Assembly (NCBI GenBank): GCA_964618855.1
Contig: CAZUCD010000081.1
Location: 1 to 16,515, forward strand
Origin: CAZUCD01 sp964618855
Lineage (GTDB): Bacteria; Sumerlaeota; Sumerlaeia; SLMS01; JANRJK01
Direction: 5' to 3'
Length of the DNA: 16,515 nt
Shown here: piece after piece, positions 1 to 5,928 of the stretch
Position numbering within the stretch: the stretch's first letter is position 1
Layout: every line of letters begins with the position of its first letter
The notes under the pieces: generated by a model
Databases searched by the model: none
Seen by the model: only the letters and a program-made list of their open reading frames with translations
Told to the model about the DNA's origin: nothing
Made by a program: the position numbers and the translations under genes

Positions 1-331
1 GAAAGACGTACCGGTGAAATCCGGGCTTTGTGCGGAGCGCAATGCGTGCGGAACCGTCCAGCAGTCCGCGACGCTCCTCGTCTGAGTTCTCTTCGTCCTC
101 GCCTTCAAACAGCGTTTGCCCATCTTGGCGCGCATCAGTTCCCGGTGTCCGGAACCCCGTCCCCGCGAACGCATCGATGTAGGCGGTGCGAAAGCCGGTC
201 TTCTTAAGGGCCGTGCAATATGCCTCGAGGTACCTCTCGAGCACTTGCAGCTTGGTATTCGTCCAGCTGCCGCCAAATGAGTGGTCGCGTGAGTCGATCA
301 TGAACAGTATCGCGAGAAGTGGATCAGTCAA
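1..331 (-). CDS. tcmP: TcmP family protein (three-Cys-motif partner), N-terminal part, runs off the left edge
   Basis: This is the amino-terminal ~110 residues of a gene leaving the window at base 1. The sequence shows HSFGGSWTNTKL, then a helix ending in ERYLEAYCTALKK, then YIDAFAGTGFR, an acidic stretch, and LLDGSARIAL before HRYVF. This order is characteristic of the TcmP family, which was named for co-occurring with a DUF5131/Gp37-Gp68 protein carrying a three-cysteine motif. Its biochemical role is not established. The D-A-F-A-G-T-G stretch resembles motif I of Rossmann methyltransferases, which is inference. The start is uncertain: TTG at 331 has GGTGG five bases upstream, GTG at 340 is also in frame, and the first ATG is at 301 with no Shine-Dalgarno. 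Residues TDPLLAIL before that ATG look protein-like, favouring an upstream start. No three-Cys partner is visible in the window; it could lie beyond the left edge. Confidence 0.85.
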   Translation of the reverse strand, partial: MTDPLLAILFMIDSRDHSFGGSWTNTKLQVLERYLEAYCTALKKTGFRTAYIDAFAGTGFRTPGTDARQDGQTLFEGEDEENSDEERRGLLDGSARIALRTKPGFHRYVF

Positions 332-340
332 GATAGCCAC

Positions 341-944
341 CGACTAGGGGTGTCGTCGGGGCGGTGCGTCGGCGCAAGAGATTTTCGTCTTTTCTTCGCC
401 CTTCCGCGACGCTTCACGCATCCCACTGTGCCGCGTCGGGGATTCTTCCCTCCGACGAGAGTCTGCTCCGGTGCCTCTTGTCTCTGGAGCGGCTCGCCCT
501 TGTCTCCTCGCGATCTCTGCGGGCGCGTTGGTTGAGTCGGGGAGGCTCTTGGTTCTTCGGATCGCGTCGGCGGTATGCTCGTCGCCAGGCGGCGACGAGC
601 AAGGCGGGCAACGTTCTTGAGTCGTCTTCGCGTACCTGCTTCGACAAGCAATGCATAAAGCAGAACCGCGCAAAGCCATTACTCTTCACCTGCTTCCTCA
701 GCGGGTCTTTCTCCTCACGGATCGCGCGGAAGGACACACAGTGCGGGGGTGTGCCGTCGAGGTCGCCCTCCTCGCGAAACCGGCGGACGACGACCATGAG
801 AGTCGGATGTCCCCAAATCCCGCAATCGAAGGCACCGCTCTCTGATTCTCGGTCCGCAAGGGAACGAAGCAAAGTCGGTGCGCAATTGTGGCACTTACCT
901 TTGACGCCTCAGTGCCGTTGCGGATCGGGGGCGCTTCCCCACTC
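341..944. other. Gene-poor interval between tcmP and the purE-tsaC gene
   Basis: About 600 bases of lower GC than the flanking gene at 945-2621 hold no confidently identified gene. Apart from the doubtful minus-strand frame at 414-872, I see a spaced inverted repeat (GGCACT at 890-895 and AGTGCC at 911-916). There is also a small GGGG/CCCC hairpin just after the stop codon of the leftward purE-tsaC gene (about 927-940). That hairpin could slow transcription but has no T tract. No tRNA, CRISPR array or insertion-sequence end was recognised. Confidence 0.5.
414..872 (-). CDS. Possible hypothetical protein, unrecognised, weak
   Basis: I do not recognise this 152-residue frame. Its first ~90 residues look more like a protein than the surrounding shadow frames: codons mostly end in G or C, and there are hydrophobic and acidic patches such as GHPTLMVVVRRF and LPALLVAA. 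The last third becomes Arg/Ser-rich low complexity, like a frame that has lost coding constraint. The frame is open upstream to a TGA at 909-911 and there includes a C-x-x-C pair (KCHNCAPTL), but the only usable start is TTG at 872 without a convincing ribosome site. It may be a decayed gene fragment, a small accessory protein upstream of tcmP, or chance. It shows no resemblance to the DUF5131 partner expected for TcmP. Confidence 0.22.
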   Translation of the reverse strand: MLRSLADRESESGAFDCGIWGHPTLMVVVRRFREEGDLDGTPPHCVSFRAIREEKDPLRKQVKSNGFARFCFMHCLSKQVREDDSRTLPALLVAAWRRAYRRRDPKNQEPPRLNQRARRDREETRASRSRDKRHRSRLSSEGRIPDAAQWDA

Positions 945-2621
945 CTACTTCAGCATCTCCCCCAGCACGCGCTTCAGGTCGTCGCGCTTCACGGCGCCCT
1001 CGCGCAGGACCTCGAAGGGTTCGATGAGGGCGCTGAGGACTGTGCTGGCGCCGCCGACGGCGCAGGGACCCGCGTCCAGGACGCAGTGGACGCGGCCCGC
1101 GAAGCGCTCGATCACCTCGGCGGCCGTCGTGGCAGGCGGGCTCTGGCCCTTGGCGGTGTTGATGACCGCAAGAGGGCGCGACATCATCATGAGGAGCTGG
1201 AGCGCCACGGGGTCGGCGGGGACGCGCACGCCGATCGAGGGCGAGTCGCTCACGTTGGGCAGCACCGTCGGGCGCCGGTGGAACAGCACCGTCAGGGCGC
1301 CGGGCCAGAACTCGTCCAGCACGCGCTCCAGGGGCCCGGGCACCTCCGTCACGAGGTTGTCCAGCGCCGACGTGTCCCCGATCAGCATCGCCAGGCTCTT
1401 CTTCGCCGGGTCGTGCCCCTTCAGCTCGATCAGCCTGCGGACCGCCTCGGGATTGGTGGCATCCGCCGCGAGCCCATACACCGTGTCCGTGGGCATGGCG
1501 ATCAGGCCGCCCTCGAGGAGCACGAGCATCGCGTGCTCCAGCACGTTCACGTCGGGATCGGCGGGGTTCAGCAGGAACACGCGCGTTTCCACGTCCTGTG
1601 GAACCCTTGCGCTGGTCGTGTCGGATGGTTCCTCGCGTTCGAGGACGCGCTCCATGACGGCAACGGGGACGGCGGGCCGCTCGGCGGTGGCTTCCTTGTC
1701 GGGCGCGATGGGGGCCGGTGGCGGCGGCATGGGCGGGGGAGGCGGGACACCCGGCTGGCGCGCGGCGCCGTTGCGGAGCTTGGCGGGCCGGACCGCCGTC
1801 GGGGTTGGCGCGCTGGGGGAGATCGCCCCGCGCGGCGTGTCATCCGCCGGGCTGCCGGAGCTTGGCGTCACGTCCGCGAGCGAGGAGTCCTCCGTAACGG
1901 AACTCGGTTCCTGGGGCAGGGGCGTGGAGATGAGGTGCCCGGCCTCCCCGGCGCGCATCGTGGGGCGCTCGACGAGCACGGCGCCCGGGCGGATGCGCTC
2001 CGTGATTTCCTCCGGCGGAATGGGGGTGGACTCCTCGGTGCCGGCGTCGGTCTCCGCGTCGGCGAGCGCGGGTCGCGGGCGCGGCGCCGTGTACTGCGGG
2101 TCGCAGAGGTCGGGGTACTCGTTCTGGAGCTCGACCAGGAACCTCTCGAGCTTCTGCGCGGCGGACATGCGGCGGTGCGCGAGCACCTCGCGGAAGCGCG
2201 GGTGCTTGAGCGCGAGGATCTGCGTGGCGAGGATCGCCGCGTTCTCCGACGAGTTGATGCCGACCGTGGCGACCGGGGTGCCCGGCGGCATCTGCGAAAT
2301 GCCCAGCAGGGCATCCTCCCCGCGCATGGGCGTCGCATCGATTGGCACGCCGATGACGGGAAGGGACGTGTGGCATGCGACGATGCCGGGGAGCTGGCCG
2401 TTTCCGCCCGCGGCGGCGATCAGCACCTCGATCCCGTTCTCGCCCGCCGACGAGGCGAACTTCGCCACCTTGTCCGGCATGCGGTGCGGGGATGCGATGT
2501 CGAACACGTAGGGAACGCCCATCACGCGGAGGGTCTCCAGTCCCCTTCGCATGACGTTGAAGTCCGAGCGGCTCGCGAGGATGACACCGACGAGGGGCTT
2601 CGAGTGGGCGATGCGCGGCAT
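945..2621 (-). CDS. purE: Fusion: PurE-type N5-CAIR mutase / AIR carboxylase domain + TsaC/YrdC/Sua5 domain
   Basis: This 558-residue protein has two enzyme domains. Residues ~10-150 match PurE, the purine-pathway enzyme that moves or adds the carboxyl group making CAIR: ASRSDFNVM (16-24), SPHRMPD (44-50), AAGGNGQLPGIV (70-81), PVIGVP (88-93), QMPPGTPVATV (110-120). Residues ~345-555 match the TsaC/YrdC/Sua5 fold, which makes threonylcarbamoyl-AMP for t6A in tRNA: PTDTVYGLAADA (377-388), KGHDPAKKSL (401-410), FWPGALTVLF (438-447), IGVRVPAD (463-470), STVLS (526-530). Residues ~180-340 form a Pro/Ala/Thr-rich linker with a polyproline run near 293-303. The start is the ATG at 2621, preceded by GAGGAGG six bases upstream; an in-frame start at 2714 lacks this support. 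Both domains carry unusual residues at conserved positions, so full activity of each is unproven. The nearest gene upstream, cysE, is divergent. Confidence 0.9.
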   Translation of the reverse strand: MPRIAHSKPLVGVILASRSDFNVMRRGLETLRVMGVPYVFDIASPHRMPDKVAKFASSAGENGIEVLIAAAGGNGQLPGIVACHTSLPVIGVPIDATPMRGEDALLGISQMPPGTPVATVGINSSENAAILATQILALKHPRFREVLAHRRMSAAQKLERFLVELQNEYPDLCDPQYTAPRPRPALADAETDAGTEESTPIPPEEITERIRPGAVLVERPTMRAGEAGHLISTPLPQEPSSVTEDSSLADVTPSSGSPADDTPRGAISPSAPTPTAVRPAKLRNGAARQPGVPPPPPMPPPPAPIAPDKEATAERPAVPVAVMERVLEREEPSDTTSARVPQDVETRVFLLNPADPDVNVLEHAMLVLLEGGLIAMPTDTVYGLAADATNPEAVRRLIELKGHDPAKKSLAMLIGDTSALDNLVTEVPGPLERVLDEFWPGALTVLFHRRPTVLPNVSDSPSIGVRVPADPVALQLLMMMSRPLAVINTAKGQSPPATTAAEVIERFAGRVHCVLDAGPCAVGGASTVLSALIEPFEVLREGAVKRDDLKRVLGEMLK

Positions 2622-2627
2622 GTCCAG

Positions 2628-2634
2628 CCTCCTC
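2628..2634 (-). promoter_or_regulatory. Strong Shine-Dalgarno fixing the purE-tsaC start
   Basis: On the minus strand GAGGAGG lies six bases before the ATG at 2621. It is the clearest ribosome-binding site in the window and excludes the longer 5' extension of this reading frame. Confidence 0.8.
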
Positions 2635-2637
2635 GGA

Positions 2638-2651
2638 CATTCATCTGAATG
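2638..2651. promoter_or_regulatory. Palindrome CATTCA-TC-TGAATG, candidate operator
   Basis: A perfect 6+2+6 inverted repeat sits in the divergent gap between purE-tsaC and cysE, just upstream of the purE ribosome site. A second short palindrome (TTGCGCAA, 2661-2668) follows. The position suits a regulator or a hairpin in the purE leader, but no matching regulator gene is in the window and the stem is short enough to arise by chance. Confidence 0.3.
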
Positions 2652-2725
2652 CGCGAGCCGTTGCGCAAGGTGGGAATCTCCCCCTGGTGCCCGGTTCCCG
2701 GGCCGCGGATTCATGCGGCGGCCTG

Positions 2726-3529
2726 ATGTTTGACCTTCCGCCCGCGGGTCCCGGTGCCTTCAATGGCCGTGTGAGCGAACCCCGCACCTTCAGGCCACCC
2801 ATCCGCCGCAGGCGGAGCGAGCACTCCCTCGTCGAGCAGGTGCGCGCCGATTTTCGAATGGTGCTGGACAACGATCCCGCAGCCCGCGGCCCCTTTGCCC
2901 CGCTCGAGATCATCCTCACCTATCCCGGCTTCCACGCCATCGTGCTCCACAGGCTGACGCACAGGCTGTGGCACATGGGGATACCGCTGCTGCCGCGGGC
3001 CATGTCCATGCTGTCCCGTTTCCTGACGGGGATCGAGATCCATCCGGCGGCGCGCATCGCGGGCGGGTTCTTCATCGACCACGGCCACGGCGTGGTGATC
3101 GGGGAAACGGCGGAGATCGGCCGCAACTGCGTCCTGTTCCACCAGGTGACGCTCGGCGGCACGGGGAAGGAGCGCGGCAAGCGCCACCCGACCCTCGGCG
3201 AGAACGTCGTCGTCGGCACGGGGGCAAAGGTGCTCGGGAACATCACCCTCGGCAACAACGTCTACATCGGCGCGAACTCGGTGGTGCTGCGCGACGTGGC
3301 GGACAACTGCACCGTGGTGGGCGTGCCGGGCCGCGTCGTCATCCGCGATGGCCGCAAGGTCTCCTCCCCCGGCGTCTCGCTCGACCACATCCACCTCCCG
3401 GACCCCGTGCGCGACCGGATCGTCCGGCTGGAGGAGCGCCTGCGCCGCGTCGCGCGCGAGGCCGGCGTCCACGAGTTCGACGGCGACACGAAGTCCACGG
3501 ATGCCGACTGGGGGGGGGAGAACATCTAG
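2726..3529 (+). CDS. cysE: Serine O-acetyltransferase
   Basis: This enzyme makes O-acetylserine from serine and acetyl-CoA, the committed step of cysteine synthesis. Counting from the ATG at 2726 (267 residues), an N-terminal helical part (LVEQVRADFRMVLDNDPAARG) leads to YPGFHAIVLHRLTHRLW. The left-handed beta-helix of hexapeptide repeats follows: IHPAARIAGGFFIDHGHG, VVIGETAEIG, then GGTGKERGKRHPTLG (144-158, with the catalytic-loop histidine), and on to VVGVPGRVV. Length and layout fit the short SAT/EpsC-type group. The start is uncertain: GTG at 2687 and GTG at 2771 are also in frame, and none has a strong ribosome site. The C-terminal tail contains a run of nine G bases (3510-3518). The gene diverges from purE-tsaC and converges with clcA, overlapping it by four bases. 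Confidence 0.93.
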   Translation: MFDLPPAGPGAFNGRVSEPRTFRPPIRRRRSEHSLVEQVRADFRMVLDNDPAARGPFAPLEIILTYPGFHAIVLHRLTHRLWHMGIPLLPRAMSMLSRFLTGIEIHPAARIAGGFFIDHGHGVVIGETAEIGRNCVLFHQVTLGGTGKERGKRHPTLGENVVVGTGAKVLGNITLGNNVYIGANSVVLRDVADNCTVVGVPGRVVIRDGRKVSSPGVSLDHIHLPDPVRDRIVRLEERLRRVAREAGVHEFDGDTKSTDADWGGENI

Positions 3530-5421
3530 CCGCGCGCGTCGACGCCGCCCTGCGGGCCACCCCTCGGGCGCCCCCAGGCGAACTGCGCCACGTCCCTGCG
3601 GGCGATGATCCCGGCAACCTCGTCCCCGAGGATCCACCGCGACTTCCCCCGGCGCACGCGCGTGCGGTACCCTCGCCAGTCCTCCGCGTTGAGGACGATG
3701 AGGTGCTCGCCGCCGGTGCGCTCGAGCACGTTGAGCACCTCGAGGAGGTTTGCCCCCGCCGAGATGGCGCGGGGCACGGGCCGGGCGATCTCGCTCGCCA
3801 CGATGATCGTGGGCGCGGAGGCGAGCCCGAGGGTCTGGCGCACCTCCGCCAGCGTGATCAGCCCGCGCACCCGCCCGGCATCGTCGATCGTCAGCAGGCA
3901 GTCGCCATCCCCTGTCGAGAACTTCTCCAGCACGTCGAGGAGGGTGGCGTCCTCGGCCACGCGGGCCAGAATCGGCTGGGCGAACTCCCCGGCCTCGCGC
4001 CCCGAGAGCGAAGCCATGCCGCGGAACCGGGAGCGCTCGAATCCCTGCGCCAGCAGCGTCTGCTCGTAGAATCCCCCCCTTGATGCCTGCCGCGCGAGGA
4101 GCGCCGAGGGCGCCACGGCGGCTAGCACGGGCAGGATCACGTCGGGATCCCCCCCGGAAATCTCGAAGATGATCACGAGGCCCATCAGCGGCGCCTGGAA
4201 CACGCCGGCCAGAACGGCCCCCATTCCCGCGAGCACGTAGAGCGTCGGCGGCGAAACGACGCCGCCGAGGGTGAGGTAGGGAACCACAGTGCCGAAGGCC
4301 GCCCCGGCGGCCGCGCCGATCACGAGGGAGGGCGCGAACGCCCCGCCCGGTGCGCCGGACGACACGGTGATCATCGTCGCCAGCAGCTTCGCCACCACGA
4401 TCGCGAGGAACACCGGCTTGAACAGCACCGTGCGGAACAGGGAGGATATCGCACCGTATCCCTCCCCGCCAACCTGCGGCACCAGCAGCGCGATGCACCC
4501 GACGAGCGCCCCGGCGAACATCGGGGCGACATGGCTGCGCCGCATCCACTCGGGCCACATCCTTCGCGCAACGCCCATCCCACGGCAAAAGCAGATCGAC
4601 ACCAGGCCGCAGACGACCCCGAGGGCGAGGAAGACGAAGTACTCCTCGAGCTGTCCCGGTTTCGCCGCGTCGAAATCGCGGGGCACGAGGAGCGCCTGGT
4701 CTCCGAAGAAGTAGTGGCTGACGGCGGCCCCAGCCACCGCGGCGAGCACGATCGGGCCGGCGGACCCCACCACGAGGTCGGCCACCACCACCTCCAGCGC
4801 GAACAGGATCCCGCCGAGCGGCGCGTTGAACACGGCGGCGATTCCAGCGGACAGCCCGCACGCCGCGAGCGTCGCGACGTTCACTCCCCGCAGCCCGGCC
4901 AGCCTCGCAAGCCAGACGCCCGTGATCGCGCCGATCTCCGAGATGGGCCCCTCGGGCCCCGCCGAGTGCCCCGACTTGATCGTCACCAGCGACGTCAGCG
5001 AATGGACCATCGAGCGCCAGTCGAGCCGCTTGAAGTCCCCCGTCGTCAGCGTCCGGATGATCTCGGGCATGCCGTGGCGCCGCGCGCTCCGGTCTTGGAT
5101 CGCCCAGAGAATCAGGCCGATCACCGCGCCCCCGAGCGCGGGGAGGAGCAGCGTCGCCAGCGCCCGCGCGCCCTCGGTCCCCTGCCTTTCCGGTGAGATC
5201 ATCCAGGGCAGCTCCCAGTGGACGGCGGCCCGGTAGCCGGAGGCCACCAGTCCCGAGACGAGCCCTATGGGCACCGCGAGGAGCAGCATGCGCCGCTCGG
5301 CGGAGGGGAGCCACTCGCGCAGCCACCGGCGCCAGAGCTTCACGCGGGTCCGCAGGGAAAGCGCGTCCTCACCCGGGGCCGCGGCGACCAGCGTCCCGGG
5401 TCGTTCGGGAGGCTCCTTCAT
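3526..5421 (-). CDS. clcA: ClC-family chloride channel/transporter with C-terminal CBS pair
   Basis: This 631-residue inner-membrane protein has many hydrophobic helices between about residues 45 and 440, then a cytoplasmic tail. ClC signatures are HGMPEIIR (116-123, the GxxxP anion-site region), GPEGPISEIGA (155-165, with Glu157 at the gating-glutamate position), FNAPLGGILFALE (198-210) and GAPGGAFAPS (357-365). Residues ~483-533 and ~546-612 form a CBS pair (ARVAEDATLLDVLEKF; GLITLAEVR), a module that often binds adenine nucleotides and regulates ClC proteins. The ATG at 5421 has GGAG eleven bases upstream; a TTG at 5481 would overlap the upstream rlpA-like gene. The start lies 25 bases past that gene's stop, so co-transcription is likely. 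Whether it is a channel or an exchanger cannot be decided from sequence. Confidence 0.94.
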   Translation of the reverse strand: MKEPPERPGTLVAAAPGEDALSLRTRVKLWRRWLREWLPSAERRMLLLAVPIGLVSGLVASGYRAAVHWELPWMISPERQGTEGARALATLLLPALGGAVIGLILWAIQDRSARRHGMPEIIRTLTTGDFKRLDWRSMVHSLTSLVTIKSGHSAGPEGPISEIGAITGVWLARLAGLRGVNVATLAACGLSAGIAAVFNAPLGGILFALEVVVADLVVGSAGPIVLAAVAGAAVSHYFFGDQALLVPRDFDAAKPGQLEEYFVFLALGVVCGLVSICFCRGMGVARRMWPEWMRRSHVAPMFAGALVGCIALLVPQVGGEGYGAISSLFRTVLFKPVFLAIVVAKLLATMITVSSGAPGGAFAPSLVIGAAAGAAFGTVVPYLTLGGVVSPPTLYVLAGMGAVLAGVFQAPLMGLVIIFEISGGDPDVILPVLAAVAPSALLARQASRGGFYEQTLLAQGFERSRFRGMASLSGREAGEFAQPILARVAEDATLLDVLEKFSTGDGDCLLTIDDAGRVRGLITLAEVRQTLGLASAPTIIVASEIARPVPRAISAGANLLEVLNVLERTGGEHLIVLNAEDWRGYRTRVRRGKSRWILGDEVAGIIARRDVAQFAWGRPRGGPQGGVDARG

Positions 5422-5446
5422 GCCGGTGCTGGCTCCGCCGGCTGGC

Positions 5447-5869
5447 TCATCGTGTGGGGAGCGGCTCGACCTGCACGTCAATCACGCCGGCGTCCAACGG
5501 GGCGATGGCGGCGAAGGACGCCCTGCTGAGGTCGATGATGCGGCCGCGGTGGCCCCCGAAGCGGTCGTTGATGCGGACGGTGACGCTCCTGCCGGTGGCG
5601 GCGGCCGTGACGCGAACCCGCGTGCCGAACGACAGGGATGGGTGCGCCGCCGTGAGGGCATCGGGGTCGTAGGGCTCGCCGCTGGCCGTCGGGCGGCCGC
5701 GGAAGTCGTCCCCGTACCATGACGCCTTGCCGCGCTCCGCGGCGGGCGTCGGGATCACGCGCACCTCGGGGCGGCTTGGCTCCGGTGATCCCGCGCAGCC
5801 GCACAGGGCGGCGACGGCGAGCACGATCGCGGTTGGGAGGCGCAGGCTCATCGCTGCAAGTCTCAGCAC
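5447..5869 (-). CDS. rlpA: RlpA-like lipoprotein (double-psi beta-barrel, putative lytic transglycosylase)
   Basis: This is a 140-residue protein. Residues 1-25 are a lipoprotein signal peptide with the lipobox LCGC, so Cys25 is the likely lipidated residue. The rest is one RlpA double-psi beta-barrel: GKASWYGDDFRGRPTASGE (47-65), YDPDALTAAH (67-76), FGTRVRV, VRINDR (98-103) and GRIIDLSRAS. Glu65, Asp68, His76 and Asp102 fall at the spacing of the acidic and histidine residues implicated in catalysis by the Pseudomonas enzyme. The NDRGP motif is changed to NDRFGG. There is no SPOR domain, so septal targeting through denuded glycan is not expected. GTG at 5869 has GGAGGG four bases upstream; the ATG at 5851 is the alternative. 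It lies between the Kelch gene and clcA on the same strand. Confidence 0.9.
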   Translation of the reverse strand: MLRLAAMSLRLPTAIVLAVAALCGCAGSPEPSRPEVRVIPTPAAERGKASWYGDDFRGRPTASGEPYDPDALTAAHPSLSFGTRVRVTAAATGRSVTVRINDRFGGHRGRIIDLSRASFAAIAPLDAGVIDVQVEPLPTR

Positions 5870-5928
5870 GCAGCCCTCCGCCGTTCAACCGGAACGATGG
5901 AGGGGTGCCGGGGCCCCGCCCCCCGCAT

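Noticed and set aside
805..845. A plus-strand reading NPAIEGTAL that recalls short spurious ORFs seen near integron-type attC or dispersed repeats
   Set aside because: I could not find a paired GTTRRRY core or an imperfect palindrome of attC shape around it, and there is no integrase.
364..2648. Long plus-strand open frames opposite purE-tsaC
   Set aside because: They are Arg/Gly/Ala/Ser-rich, contain no recognisable domain, and lie antisense to a gene with clear PurE and TsaC motifs; high GC keeps antisense frames open.
2711..5326. An 871-residue minus-strand frame across cysE and clcA
   Set aside because: It is low-complexity Arg/Ala/Gly sequence, antisense to cysE and out of frame with clcA, both of which have full family motifs.
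5447..5450. An ATGA start/stop overlap after rlpA
   Set aside because: The ATG at 5450 is not in frame with clcA; the in-frame ATG at 5421 is used instead.
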